Positions 7,426 to 15,578 are shown, counted from the stretch's first letter. The stretch is 19,946 nucleotides of DNA from Prevotella sp. UBA4339 (GCA_002393725.1 DGTJ01000043.1:1-19946); one strand, 5' to 3'. Notes: generated by a model from the sequence alone, not told the origin. Made by a program: numbers and translations.

Positions 7426-8925
7426 ATGATTAGTGACGAACTGAAATACCGTATTCTCCAGCATTTCGGCTTTACTCCCACTGCAGAGCAGAGTCATGCC
7501 CTGGATGTATTTGCGCAGTTTATGCTTGACAGGGGTGACCAGGTGGCAATGATACTGCGTGGCTCTGCAGGAACAGGAAAGACAACACTTGCGGGGGCTA
7601 TCGTCCGTACGATGGCAGAACTGAAGCAGAAGATGATTCTTCTGGCACCGACGGGGCGGGCTGCCAAGGTGTTCTCCCTCAATGCCGGTCATACGGCATA
7701 TACCATCCACAGGCGTATATATCGTCAGAAGGTAGCAGGCGACCTCTCTGGCTTCAGTCTCGCAGACAATCTTAATCGTGACACATTATTTATAATAGAC
7801 GAGTCGTCGATGATATCTAATGACTCTCCAGGGGAGTTTGGATCTGGCTGCCTGTTGGACGACCTGATGCAGTTCGTGTATAATGGCCTTAACTGCAGGG
7901 TTATGTTTATTGGCGACAAGGCCCAGTTGCCTCCAGTGGGAGAGGAGGAAAGTCCGGCTCTCATTTCGTCGGTTATCAGCGGGTATGGTGCGATTGTGTA
8001 TGAGTGCGATCTTAGTCAGGTGCTTCGACAGGCAGAGGACTCAGGGATATTGTGGAACGCGACGATGATTAGGAGGAAGGAGGAGGTTTCGTGGAATGAG
8101 GAATGTGGTAATCGGCTTGCCGCTTGCTACCCAAGGGACGCAAGGACGTGGAAGGAGAATGGTCTGCTGCCGAGGATAAGGCTTAAGAATTTTGCGGATG
8201 TTGTGGTGATGCCAGGGAATGAACTGATCGAGAGCCTATCGTCTAGCTATAGTCATGTGGGCAAGAGCGAAACTATTGTTATCACACGTAGTAACAAGAG
8301 GGCGAATATATATAATCAGGGCATCCGAAATACTATTCTCGACAGGGAAGATGAACTCTCAAGCGGTGACCATCTGATGATAGTGAAAAATAATTATTAT
8401 TGGACGTCGCTGATACCTCCCTCGGAAGGGGAACTTCAGGGGCTGTCATTTCTCGCTAATGGTGATATGGCAGTTGTAAGGCGGGTAAGAAATGTCCATG
8501 AGCTTTACGGATTCCGGTTTGCAGATGTCACGGTAAAACTGCCTGACTATGATGACTACGAGATGTCGGCTATTGTGATCCTGGATTCTATCACGACAGA
8601 GGCTCCTGCACTGACACGTGAACAGCAGGAGCAACTATTCAATGCTGTAATGGAGGATTATGCCGATATCCCGCAAAAGGCAGAACGCTTCAGAAAACTG
8701 AAGGCTGATAAGTATTATAATGCCCTTCAGGTGAAGTTTGCCTATGCTGTTACTTGCCATAAAGCCCAGGGTGGTCAGTGGGCGCATGTATATCTCGATC
8801 AAGGCTATATGACGGATGATATGCTGTCGCCAGACTATATCCATTGGCTGTACACTGCCTTTACCCGCGCCACAGAAAAATTATTCCTCGTCAACTGGCC
8901 GAAGAACCAAATTGCCGAGGAATAG
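7426..8925 (+). CDS. RecD-like SF1B ATP-dependent DNA helicase with repeat insertion
   Basis: A 499-residue superfamily 1 helicase. Motif I (GSAGTGKTT, about residues 46-54) and motif II (IIDESS, D125/E126) bind and hydrolyse ATP; FIGDKAQLPPVG is motif III; VTCHKAQGGQW and YTAFTRATEKLFLV near the C-terminus are the RecD/UvrD-type motifs V-VI. Length and layout fit the stand-alone RecD-like/AAA_30 helicases common in Bacteroidetes, not full RecD of RecBCD. After SGILWNATMIRR there is an extra loop containing the repeat core (GNRLAACY from residue 228) before the conserved LPRIRLKNFADVVVMPG. The open frame begins at a GTG (7417) that is part of the -7 box, so ATG 7426 is the likely start. The 3' end lies five bases from the convergent GH5 gene. 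Confidence 0.93.
   Translation: MISDELKYRILQHFGFTPTAEQSHALDVFAQFMLDRGDQVAMILRGSAGTGKTTLAGAIVRTMAELKQKMILLAPTGRAAKVFSLNAGHTAYTIHRRIYRQKVAGDLSGFSLADNLNRDTLFIIDESSMISNDSPGEFGSGCLLDDLMQFVYNGLNCRVMFIGDKAQLPPVGEEESPALISSVISGYGAIVYECDLSQVLRQAEDSGILWNATMIRRKEEVSWNEECGNRLAACYPRDARTWKENGLLPRIRLKNFADVVVMPGNELIESLSSSYSHVGKSETIVITRSNKRANIYNQGIRNTILDREDELSSGDHLMIVKNNYYWTSLIPPSEGELQGLSFLANGDMAVVRRVRNVHELYGFRFADVTVKLPDYDDYEMSAIVILDSITTEAPALTREQQEQLFNAVMEDYADIPQKAERFRKLKADKYYNALQVKFAYAVTCHKAQGGQWAHVYLDQGYMTDDMLSPDYIHWLYTAFTRATEKLFLVNWPKNQIAEE
8070..8160 (+). repeat. Dispersed coding repeat, copy 2 (in helicase)
   Basis: The 25-base core is at 8107-8131, identical to the dnaG and receptor copies, with the tail CAAGGGACGCAAG to 8144. 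The left flank GTGGAATGAGGAATGTGG (8091-8108) matches the receptor copy except that the receptor has seven extra bases (AAGGTGG) just before TAATCGG. The core is read GNRLAACY and the tail PRDAR. Limits are approximate, set by the non-conserved loop in the protein. Confidence 0.82.
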
Positions 8926-8930
8926 TCTCT

Positions 8931-10274
8931 CTAATCTTTCTTTATCCATTTTCTGCCGTTTTGGATATATACTCCATTCTGCAGTTGAGCATTGTCCATC
9001 TTGCGACCGTGAAGGTCGAATATCGTATTGCTACTGAATTTGTCAAGAGTGATACTGCTGATACCTGTGCTTGCAGCCTTAACACCTGCCTTTATTCCGT
9101 CCATCATCGACGGGTTATAAACTGACAGGTCCTTGCGGTTGATGACTGTCATAGAGGGTGCTCCACGATAGTTGGTGTCCCATATCACAGGAATCATGCC
9201 TTTCTCCATAGCTTTCTGTACCACCACCTGATAGTGCCACTTTATTGAGGCATCATGCTTCTCCTGGCTCTCTCCTGCAGGCATCTTGCGCCAGTTGGCA
9301 CCGAACTCACCGATATACACTGGGTATCCCTTGTCAACGAAATTTTTCTTCATCTTCTCCAGGACTTCTTCCACGAAGTCTTCCTCACTATGAGTGGCAT
9401 TATGCTGTGATCCGCTTACGTGGTTGTCCTTGCCCCAGTAGTAGAACACCTTCCCCCATGACTCGTCTTTCTCCATACCCCACCATTGCCAGGGGGCATA
9501 GTAGTGTACCTCTACCATCAGGCGGTTCTCTGGGTCTGTAGGTATCTTGTCAGCAAAGTGTTTGCATGTTTTCTCCGGATCGGTGCTGGGTCCCTGGACT
9601 ATTAGCACTCGCTTGGAGTTATTGCCGCCAGAGGCTCTGACCACGTCGATGAAAGCCTGCTCGTAGTCGATGAGGTTCTGTATCGTAGTAGCTTTCGGGT
9701 TATCCTCTGAGTTTGGCTCGTTCAGTCCGGCAAATAGCAGTCTCTCATCGTAATCCTTGAAAACGTCAGCTATCTGTGTCCAGCAATCCTTTAGGATTTT
9801 CATGTTGTTGTTTTTCGTGTCTCCTGTCTTATCAATATTGTTTTCAAGCCATCCGCCATCCCAGTGCTGGTTGATAACTACATACAGGTCGGCATTGATA
9901 CAGTAGTCAACGATTTCCTTTACCCGTGCCATCCACTGCTTGTCGATGGTGTTCGTCTGTTTGTCGCTGATATGTCCCATTACCCAAGCGCATGGTATGC
10001 GTATCGAGCGGAATCCCTGTGACTTCACGTAGTCGATAATGTCCTGTGTAGTCTTCGTGTCCTGCCAGGAGGTTTCTGCTGCCAGGCCTCCTCTGTTGGT
10101 GAAGTTATAGGCATTGTCGCCTGCCTCCAGTGTGTTTCCGAGATTCCATCCCGGAGCCATTCTTGCTGCCACTTCCTGAACAGTAAGTTCCATCTTCCCC
10201 TGTGCCGAGACTGTTAGTAGTGGATACTGGATGAACAGCAGTGCTACAGCCGTCATCCAGGCTCTCATTTTCAT
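8931..10274 (-). CDS. Secreted GH5 family endoglucanase with T9SS-like tail
   Basis: A 447-residue glycoside hydrolase of family 5 that cuts internal beta-linked glucan bonds by the retaining mechanism. A signal peptide (about residues 1-25, ending LTVSAQG) leads into MAPGWNLGNTLEAGD, typical of GH5 endoglucanases. The acid/base is E186 in GLNEP and the nucleophile E323 in IGEFG; HWDGGW and EVHYYAPWQWWG line the cleft. The C-terminus ITLDKFSSNTIFDLHGRKMD...NGVYIQNGRKWIKK resembles the T9SS/Por secretion tail, so surface display or export is likely. The frame begins at 10295, but a -7 box (10283-10290) lies downstream of that codon, making ATG 10274 the better start; ATG 10268 is also possible. 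It appears to be a single-gene unit. Subfamily and exact substrate cannot be set from sequence reading alone. Confidence 0.93.
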   Translation of the reverse strand: MKMRAWMTAVALLFIQYPLLTVSAQGKMELTVQEVAARMAPGWNLGNTLEAGDNAYNFTNRGGLAAETSWQDTKTTQDIIDYVKSQGFRSIRIPCAWVMGHISDKQTNTIDKQWMARVKEIVDYCINADLYVVINQHWDGGWLENNIDKTGDTKNNNMKILKDCWTQIADVFKDYDERLLFAGLNEPNSEDNPKATTIQNLIDYEQAFIDVVRASGGNNSKRVLIVQGPSTDPEKTCKHFADKIPTDPENRLMVEVHYYAPWQWWGMEKDESWGKVFYYWGKDNHVSGSQHNATHSEEDFVEEVLEKMKKNFVDKGYPVYIGEFGANWRKMPAGESQEKHDASIKWHYQVVVQKAMEKGMIPVIWDTNYRGAPSMTVINRKDLSVYNPSMMDGIKAGVKAASTGISSITLDKFSSNTIFDLHGRKMDNAQLQNGVYIQNGRKWIKKD

Positions 10275-10282
10275 TTTCCTTG

Positions 10283-10290
10283 CAAAAGTA
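10283..10290 (-). promoter_or_regulatory. -7 box for the GH5 glucanase
   Basis: TACTTTTG on the minus strand fits TAnnTTTG and ends eight bases before the ATG at 10274. The expected -33 region (10310-10313) is A+T-rich (TATTTTATATA) with no clean TTTG. This box decides against the in-frame ATG at 10295. Confidence 0.55.
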
Positions 10291-10340
10291 GTCATAATAT
10301 CTAAAATATATAAAATATAGTTTCTGTTTTCTGATTTCCC

Positions 10341-11585
10341 TTAAAGTTTCCCCTGCTCGCCCAGATAGCTGTCCTTGAATCCAAGGAAGTAAAGTACTCC
10401 GTCAAGTCCGATGGTGTTGATACTCTGCTTGGCATTAGCCACAACACGGGGCTTTGCATGGAAGGCTATTCCCAATCCAGCCTCTGAGATCATCGGTAGG
10501 TCGTTGGCACCGTCACCCACGGCGATTGTCTGTGCAAGATTGACCTTCTCCACCTGGGCAATAAGCTTCAGTAGCTCTGCCTTACGGTGTCCGTCGACAA
10601 TCTCACCGACAAACCGTCCTGTCAGCTTGTTGTTCTCGTCAATTTCCAGTTCATTGGCATATACATAGTCGATGCCGTATTTTCTCTGCAGGTATTCTCC
10701 GAAGTATGTGAATCCTCCAGACAGGATGGCAATCTTATACCCGCATGTCTTGAGGATGGACATAAGGCGGTCTACCCCCTCAGTGATAGGCAGATGTTCA
10801 GCTATGTCCTGCATAACACTTGCATCAAGTCCTTTCAGCAGTGACACTCTTCGGGTGAAACTCTCCTTGAAGTCTATCTCTCCCCGCATGGCACTCTCTG
10901 TGATGGCTTTCACTTCAGCCCCGACGCCAGCTCGCTCTGCCAGTTCGTCGATACACTCTGTCTGTATCAGCGTGGAGTCCATATCGAAACAGATTAGCCG
11001 TCGCATCCTGCGGAACATGTCGTCGCGCTGGAAAGAGAAGTCTATTTCCATCTCCTGTGACAGCTTCATGAGCTTAGACTGCATCTCCTGGAGATTGATG
11101 GGCTCTCCGCGAAGGGAGAACTGTATGCAGGCGCGTGTGTGCTTCTGGGTGTTCCTGATACTCTTGCGACCGGTAAGTCTAAGGATGGAGTCGATGTTTA
11201 GTCCTTGGTCTGCTAAGATACGGGTGGCTCCTTCTATCTGACGAGCCTCGAGCTGACGTCCGAGCACCATCAGTATATATCGGTTCTTTCCTTGTTGGCC
11301 TACCCAGTCCTCGTACTCATCGTCGCTGATGGGTGAGAATCCGATGTTCACTCCAAGCTCTGTGGCCTTGAAGAGCAGTTCCTTCATGACCTGTCCGGAG
11401 TGGGTCTCGTCCATGCGGATAAGGATTCCGAGCGACAGGGTGGAATGGATGTCGGCTTGTCCGATGTCGAGAATCTGGGCATCGTATTTTGCCAGTATTC
11501 CCATTATCGATGCTGTCAGTCCAGGACGGTCCTGACCTGTTATTCTTACGAGGATTTGCTCCTCGCGGCTTGTATTTTCCTTCAT
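10341..11585 (-). CDS. serB: Phosphoserine phosphatase SerB with N-terminal ACT domains
   Basis: A 414-residue enzyme for the last step of serine synthesis, releasing phosphate from L-phosphoserine. Residues about 9-85 and 100-165 form two ACT-like amino-acid-binding modules (VRITGQDRPGLTASIMGIL is the first). The HAD phosphatase domain follows: motif I CFDMDST with nucleophile D201 and acid/base D203, cap residues around E210-R218, motif II S289 in ILSGG, K335 and motif III GDGANDLPM (357-365). All catalytic residues are in place. The ACT domains suggest feedback by serine or another amino acid. The frame starts with GTG at 11594, but ATG 11585 is preferred. A TATCTTTG box at 11605-11612 lies 19 bases upstream. 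It ends 66 bases before the GH5 start. Confidence 0.96.
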   Translation of the reverse strand: MKENTSREEQILVRITGQDRPGLTASIMGILAKYDAQILDIGQADIHSTLSLGILIRMDETHSGQVMKELLFKATELGVNIGFSPISDDEYEDWVGQQGKNRYILMVLGRQLEARQIEGATRILADQGLNIDSILRLTGRKSIRNTQKHTRACIQFSLRGEPINLQEMQSKLMKLSQEMEIDFSFQRDDMFRRMRRLICFDMDSTLIQTECIDELAERAGVGAEVKAITESAMRGEIDFKESFTRRVSLLKGLDASVMQDIAEHLPITEGVDRLMSILKTCGYKIAILSGGFTYFGEYLQRKYGIDYVYANELEIDENNKLTGRFVGEIVDGHRKAELLKLIAQVEKVNLAQTIAVGDGANDLPMISEAGLGIAFHAKPRVVANAKQSINTIGLDGVLYFLGFKDSYLGEQGKL

Positions 11586-11595
11586 ATATATCACT

Positions 11596-11667
11596 TTTTT
11601 GCGGCAAAGATACGAAAAAAGCTACAGATTAAACATGTTTTTTCAGATTATTTCGTAATTTTGCAGC
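11596..11667. promoter_or_regulatory. Bidirectional promoter cassette A (serB / outer-membrane barrel)
   Basis: Facing left is TATCTTTG (11612-11605) for serB; facing right is TAATTTTG (11656-11663) for the barrel gene, which has a leader of about 45 bases. The 72 bases align without gaps to 13068-13139 with 63 identities by hand. The first 27 bases, including GCGGCAAAGATACGAAAAAA, are identical, and the middle CAGATTA...CAGA region is also related. Confidence 0.72.
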
Positions 11668-11710
11668 GCAAACTTATATTAATTGAGTTTTTAATAAATT
11701 GAAATTAAGT

Positions 11711-12325
11711 ATGAAAAAGATTTTAGTATCAATCGTAGCTGCCCTGATGGCAGTTCCTTCATTCGCTCAGTTTTCTAGCGGTGGTTTCGAACTCGACAAA
11801 GAAAGCATGTACTACGGAGTACGCTTCGGAGGTACTGTAGCATCAATTAATGGTGACATATCTATCGGCAGCAAGGTCGGTATGACACTTGCCGGTATCA
11901 TAGGCCTGCGTCTGTCAAGTTCTACGCCTGTGTTCCTGGAGTCTGGTCTCTACTATACACAGCGTGGTGGTAAGAACAGTGATTATAACATCACTCACAA
12001 CAACCTCGAGATTCCTATCCTTATTAAGTATGGTATTCAGGCTGGTGACAACATCGCAGTCCTTCCTTTTATAGGACCTTACTTTGCCTATGGTATCAGT
12101 ACCGATGAGAAATTGAAGAGTGACTATGCCAAGGCTAACGACCTTCGCGTAAACCGTAACAATATGGGCTTCAAACTCGGATGTGGTTTTGAGTACAATA
12201 AACTATATGCCGAATTGGGTTATCAGTTTGGTGTCACAAACATCATCGATGATGAATATGAAGCAGGTAAGGATAAGAGCTCACATAACAATGCACTGTT
12301 CTTCAACATTGGTGTGAACTTCTAA
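11711..12325 (+). CDS. Outer-membrane beta-barrel protein (PorT-like)
   Basis: A 204-residue exported protein. The signal peptide MKKILVSIVAALMAVPSFAQ is followed by alternating beta-strand patterns of a small barrel: YYGVRFGGTVASI, VFLESGLYYTQRGGK, LEIPILIKYGIQ, VLPFIGPYFAYGI, GFKLGCGFEY, LYAELGYQFGVTNI and a C-terminal LFFNIGVNF ending in an aromatic residue, as outer-membrane barrels do. The pattern fits the PorT/OMP_b-brl family common in Bacteroidetes; function is not specific. The frame extends to a TTG at 11699 but ATG 11711 begins the signal peptide. Its stop overlaps the stop of the convergent nitroreductase by four bases (CTAA at 12322-12325). Confidence 0.88.
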   Translation: MKKILVSIVAALMAVPSFAQFSSGGFELDKESMYYGVRFGGTVASINGDISIGSKVGMTLAGIIGLRLSSSTPVFLESGLYYTQRGGKNSDYNITHNNLEIPILIKYGIQAGDNIAVLPFIGPYFAYGISTDEKLKSDYAKANDLRVNRNNMGFKLGCGFEYNKLYAELGYQFGVTNIIDDEYEAGKDKSSHNNALFFNIGVNF

Positions 12326-13059
12326 AAGAATCCTTGATTCTTCAGAGCCGCAAGGAGACCTTCTGACATCGCTTCATTGTCTTTCTTGGTATAGCGTATG
12401 TCAGTGAATATTTGAGCAAGGGTCTCTTTGCGGTTTATTTCTACAAAGTGCTTGTTCTCAGGTAATTGCTCCTTATTCTCATAATACTTGTCGATATCTG
12501 CGGGGGTATAGTCGCTATAGGTCTCACTGTGTACAAATGATTCTGGTGCCAGACGGTCGGAGAGGGGAGGCTCTTCGGCAGGCCATCCCAGTGTGATGGT
12601 GGCTACGGGCATTACCAGTTTCGGAAGCTTGAGGGTGTCGATGATCATCTGTGGCATATATACTGTTGTGCCAAGATAACAGTAACCGAGGCCTTCCTCG
12701 TCTGCCAGGTTGCAGAATGTCTGGGTGAAGAGCAGTGCGTCGGTGGCCGCATTGATGAACGAGAGGAAATTGTCGTAGCCTGGTTCTGCATTGCGGCATC
12801 TTGCCCACTGGCTGGTTCTGTTGAAATCAGCACATACTGTAAGTACCACAGGTGCCTCTGTCACCATCGGCTGGTTGAAATGTGCTGGAGCCAGCTTGGC
12901 TTTCATCTCGCTGCTACGTGTTACAACTACGCTGTAAAGCTGGAGGTTACCCATCGTCTGAGTGCGGGCCGCTTCAGTGAAAAGACGGTTCAGCAGTTTA
13001 TCGTCAACATCGCAAGATGAGTACTTGCGGATACTTCTTCGTGTAAGAATATTCTTCAT
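12322..13059 (-). CDS. Nitroreductase family protein (FMN-dependent NAD(P)H oxidoreductase)
   Basis: A 245-residue protein of the nitroreductase superfamily. It starts MKNILTRRSIRKYS, with the RRSIRKY motif that contacts the FMN phosphate. TEAARTQTMGNLQLYSVVVT (about 29-48) is the flavin-binding region, and GLGYCYLGTTVYMPQ, LPKLVMPVATITLGWPAE form the second FMN-contact part. Such enzymes reduce nitroaromatics, quinones or flavins; the true substrate here is unknown. The frame continues upstream to 13173 but that part crosses the promoter region, so ATG 13059, 17 bases after the TATCTTTG box, is taken. It is convergent with the barrel gene and shares a four-base stop overlap. Confidence 0.9.
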   Translation of the reverse strand: MKNILTRRSIRKYSSCDVDDKLLNRLFTEAARTQTMGNLQLYSVVVTRSSEMKAKLAPAHFNQPMVTEAPVVLTVCADFNRTSQWARCRNAEPGYDNFLSFINAATDALLFTQTFCNLADEEGLGYCYLGTTVYMPQMIIDTLKLPKLVMPVATITLGWPAEEPPLSDRLAPESFVHSETYSDYTPADIDKYYENKEQLPENKHFVEINRKETLAQIFTDIRYTKKDNEAMSEGLLAALKNQGFF

Positions 13060-13067
13060 TTTTGTTG

Positions 13068-13139
13068 TTTTTGCGGCAAAGATACGAAAAAAGCGGCAGA
13101 TTACACAGATTTTCCCAGAATATTTTGTAATTTTGCAGC
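13068..13139. promoter_or_regulatory. Bidirectional promoter cassette B (nitroreductase / folB operon)
   Basis: Facing left is TATCTTTG (13084-13077) for the nitroreductase; facing right is TAATTTTG (13128-13135) for the four-gene operon beginning at 13158. It is 63/72 identical to cassette A at 11596-11667, in the same orientation. Neither direction shows a clear TTTG at -33. Confidence 0.72.
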
Positions 13140-13157
13140 CGTTAAAAGTTTCGAGAT

Positions 13158-13832
13158 ATGGTAAAGGAAACAAAACAAGATATGCTGCAGCAGATTATTG
13201 ACGAACTGTTTTCTGCAGGTGTAAAGGGAGACAATGACGTCACAAAGGATAAGATTTCTGATTTGATGGCAAAAGCCCTGAATGGTATGAGTGACAGTGA
13301 TCAGAATTTGCTGCTGACGCTTATCTCTATGGCATTTGTTCAGAACCGTCGCCCTGATGTTACTGAGGTGAGGCCTCAGTCTTTGGAGTGCGATGTGGTA
13401 AGATTCCAGAACAACAAAGAGAAGTGGGTGGCTCTCGTAGGCTTGCTTGACGGTTACCCATACGAGATATTCACAGGTCTTCAGGATGACGATGAAGGCA
13501 TCATTCTCCCAAAGACTGTCACAAAGGGAAAAATTCTCAAGCAGGTGAATCCTGATGGCAGCAAGCGCTATGACTTCCAGTTTGAGAACAAACGTGGTTA
13601 CAAGACTACCGTTGAGGGCCTGTCGGAGAAATTCAATCCGGAGTATTGGAATTATGCCAAGCTTATCAGTGGTGTACTGCGTTACAGGATGCCTTTGGAG
13701 CATGTCATAAAGCTCGTGAGCTCTTTGTCTCTTAAGGATGAGAGTATCAACACATGGAAGGTTGGTGTTGAGCGTGCGCTGAAGAAGTATATCCCAGGCG
13801 TACACGATGATAGTGATAATGAAAGTGAATAA
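13158..13832 (+). CDS. Orphan protein resembling the C-terminal region of B12-dependent ribonucleotide reductase
   Basis: A 224-residue soluble protein with no signal peptide. Residues about 60-215 (RPQSLECDVVRFQNNKEKWV, LLDGYPYEIFTGL, LPKTVTKGKI, EYWNYAKLISGVLRYRMPLE, INTWKVGVERALKKYI) resemble what I remember as the C-terminal part of Bacteroidetes adenosylcobalamin-dependent (class II) ribonucleotide reductase. The catalytic ten-stranded barrel and its cysteines are absent, so it cannot be a reductase itself. Residues 1-55 are helical and acidic (DNDVTKDKISDLMAKALNGM). It is the first gene of an operon with folB (nine-base gap), whose product feeds folate and hence nucleotide synthesis, which weakly fits a nucleotide-metabolism role. 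The tail DDSDNESE is strongly acidic. The similarity is from memory; function is unassigned. Confidence 0.55.
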   Translation: MVKETKQDMLQQIIDELFSAGVKGDNDVTKDKISDLMAKALNGMSDSDQNLLLTLISMAFVQNRRPDVTEVRPQSLECDVVRFQNNKEKWVALVGLLDGYPYEIFTGLQDDDEGIILPKTVTKGKILKQVNPDGSKRYDFQFENKRGYKTTVEGLSEKFNPEYWNYAKLISGVLRYRMPLEHVIKLVSSLSLKDESINTWKVGVERALKKYIPGVHDDSDNESE

Positions 13833-13841
13833 GTAATCTCC

Positions 13842-14210
13842 ATGCAGCTGACGGAAAGCTATATATGCCTGCACGAAATGAGGTTTCACGCCTTTCATGG
13901 TGTGATGCCGCAGGAGCGCAGGGTAGGGGGTGATTTCCTGGTGAGCCTTAAGGTGGGCTATCCTATTTCGAAGGCCATGGGCAGTGATGATGTTGCCGAC
14001 ACTCTGAACTACGCAGAACTTTATGAACTGGTAAGACGAGAGATGTCGCAGCCGTCGAGCCTTCTGGAGCATGTCGTGGGCAGAATCGCAGAGGCAATCG
14101 AGAAGGCTTTTCCTGATGTGACATCTGCAGAGATTAGGATTTCGAAAGTTAATCCTCCCATGGGTTCTGACAGCAAAGGTGCTGAGGTCGTGGGCAGATT
14201 TATAAAATGA
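13842..14210 (+). CDS. folB: Dihydroneopterin aldolase FolB
   Basis: A 122-residue FolB that splits dihydroneopterin into 6-hydroxymethyl-dihydropterin and glycolaldehyde in folate synthesis; the family forms octamers. HAFHGVMPQER with E25, the LNYAEL tyrosine Y57, LLEHV with E76 and the catalytic lysine region ISKVNPP with K102 all match the pterin site. Length is normal. The start follows the upstream gene by nine bases, and its TGA stop overlaps the amidase ATG as ATGA at 14207-14210, implying translational coupling. Confidence 0.95.
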   Translation: MQLTESYICLHEMRFHAFHGVMPQERRVGGDFLVSLKVGYPISKAMGSDDVADTLNYAELYELVRREMSQPSSLLEHVVGRIAEAIEKAFPDVTSAEIRISKVNPPMGSDSKGAEVVGRFIK

Positions 14211-15577
14211 AGAATATAAGATATATACTTGGAATATTGTTGTTGGGCGTGGCAATGTCTCTGACTGCGGCCAATAAGAAGTTTACTCTGGTGATTGATG
14301 CCGGACATGGAGGTGGCGATACCGGTGCCATCGGAAAGGGTAAGGTGAAGGAGAAAGACCTGACGCTGAAGTTCGCCCTCGCCTTCGGAAAACTGGTGGA
14401 GAAGAGTTGTCCTGACGTAAAGGTGATTTACACCAGAAAGACGGATAGGTTCGTCGAACTGTATAAGCGTGCGGAAATTGCCAACAACAACAAGGCTGAC
14501 TTGTTTATCTCCGTACATATCAATGCTGTTCCAAAGGGCCATATCGTAAGAGGTTTTCAGACGTATACCCTTGGCAAGAGCCGCCGCACTGGTAAGAACA
14601 CCGGAGTGCTGGAGAACCTGGAGGTGGCAAAGCGTGAGAATGCAGTTATACTGAAGGAGAAGGACTATAAGAACAACTATATGGGTTTCGACCCGAACTC
14701 TCCTGAAGGTGACATTATCTTTGAGTTTATTCAGGGCAAGAATATGGACATGAGTATCGAACTGGCCAAGTATATGCAGAAATATGTGTGTCAGGCTACA
14801 GGTCGTAAGGATATGGGTGCCCATCAGGATAATCTCGCAGTACTCCGTCTCACTTCAATGCCAGGATGCCTGATAGAGCTGGGATTCATCTCTACACCCG
14901 ATGAGGAACAATACATGAACTCCTCGCTTGCCACAGAGCAGTATGCCAGAGGAATATATAATGCCTTTATTTCATATAAGCGTCGATATAGGGGTGGCAA
15001 CAACACGCCTATAATGGCTGGGCCGGAAGTGAAGAGTGAAAAAGTGACTATCCCTCAGGTGGTGCCTCAGAAACAGAAGGAGGAAGAGGCTCCAAAGAAG
15101 GAGGTGAAGCCTAAGGCAGAAGAGAAACAGAAACCTGTAGAGAAGGAAAAGCCAGAAAAGCCTGACAGTGCGGCAGTCAACAGTCAGCCTGTCACTGAGA
15201 AAACTGATAACTTAGATAAATCCGGCAGCTCTGGGAAATCTGAGGTGGCTCAGAAGAATGACAATTCCGTATCAGAGCCTGAGACTGTCGAGAAGTCTGA
15301 TGCTCCTGTATTCAAGGTGCAGATACTCGTAGCTGCCAAGAAGCTCTCTGCCACCGATTACAGGCTGAAAGGGGTCAAGGATGCTGTTTTCTATCAGGAA
15401 AACGGAATGTGTAAATATACGGTAGGCAGTTCTACTGACTATAACGAGATATATCGTCTTCGCAAGACACTGCTTGACAAGTTCCCTGAGGCATTCATCA
15501 TTGCTTTCAAGGGTGATCAGCGTGTGAATGTGCAGGAGGCAATTAGGGAATTTAAGAATAACAAGAATAAGAGATAG
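14207..15577 (+). CDS. N-acetylmuramoyl-L-alanine amidase with SPOR-like tail
   Basis: A 456-residue exported cell-wall hydrolase that removes stem peptides from peptidoglycan, likely during cell division. After a signal peptide (about 1-22, ending SLTAAN) comes an Amidase_3 domain with zinc ligands H34 (DAGHGG) and H104 (SVHINA), E49 in KEKDLTL and catalytic E224 in IELGF. Residues about 265-365 are a disordered linker rich in K, E, P and S. The last 90 residues (FKVQILVAAKKL, CKYTVGSSTDYNEIYRLRKTL, AFIIAF) have the layout of a SPOR domain, which binds denuded glycan at division sites. It overlaps folB by four bases and is followed one base later by the MCE gene. Confidence 0.94.
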   Translation: MKNIRYILGILLLGVAMSLTAANKKFTLVIDAGHGGGDTGAIGKGKVKEKDLTLKFALAFGKLVEKSCPDVKVIYTRKTDRFVELYKRAEIANNNKADLFISVHINAVPKGHIVRGFQTYTLGKSRRTGKNTGVLENLEVAKRENAVILKEKDYKNNYMGFDPNSPEGDIIFEFIQGKNMDMSIELAKYMQKYVCQATGRKDMGAHQDNLAVLRLTSMPGCLIELGFISTPDEEQYMNSSLATEQYARGIYNAFISYKRRYRGGNNTPIMAGPEVKSEKVTIPQVVPQKQKEEEAPKKEVKPKAEEKQKPVEKEKPEKPDSAAVNSQPVTEKTDNLDKSGSSGKSEVAQKNDNSVSEPETVEKSDAPVFKVQILVAAKKLSATDYRLKGVKDAVFYQENGMCKYTVGSSTDYNEIYRLRKTLLDKFPEAFIIAFKGDQRVNVQEAIREFKNNKNKR

Positions 15578-15578
15578 T

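Noticed and set aside
13060..13173. Longer nitroreductase reading frame starting at 13173.
   Set aside because: It crosses the bidirectional promoter and lacks family similarity before RRSIRKY.
13101..14255. Long minus-strand open frame (384 codons) opposite the RNR-like gene and folB.
   Set aside because: It is a shadow of two good genes and runs through a promoter region, with no recognisable family features.
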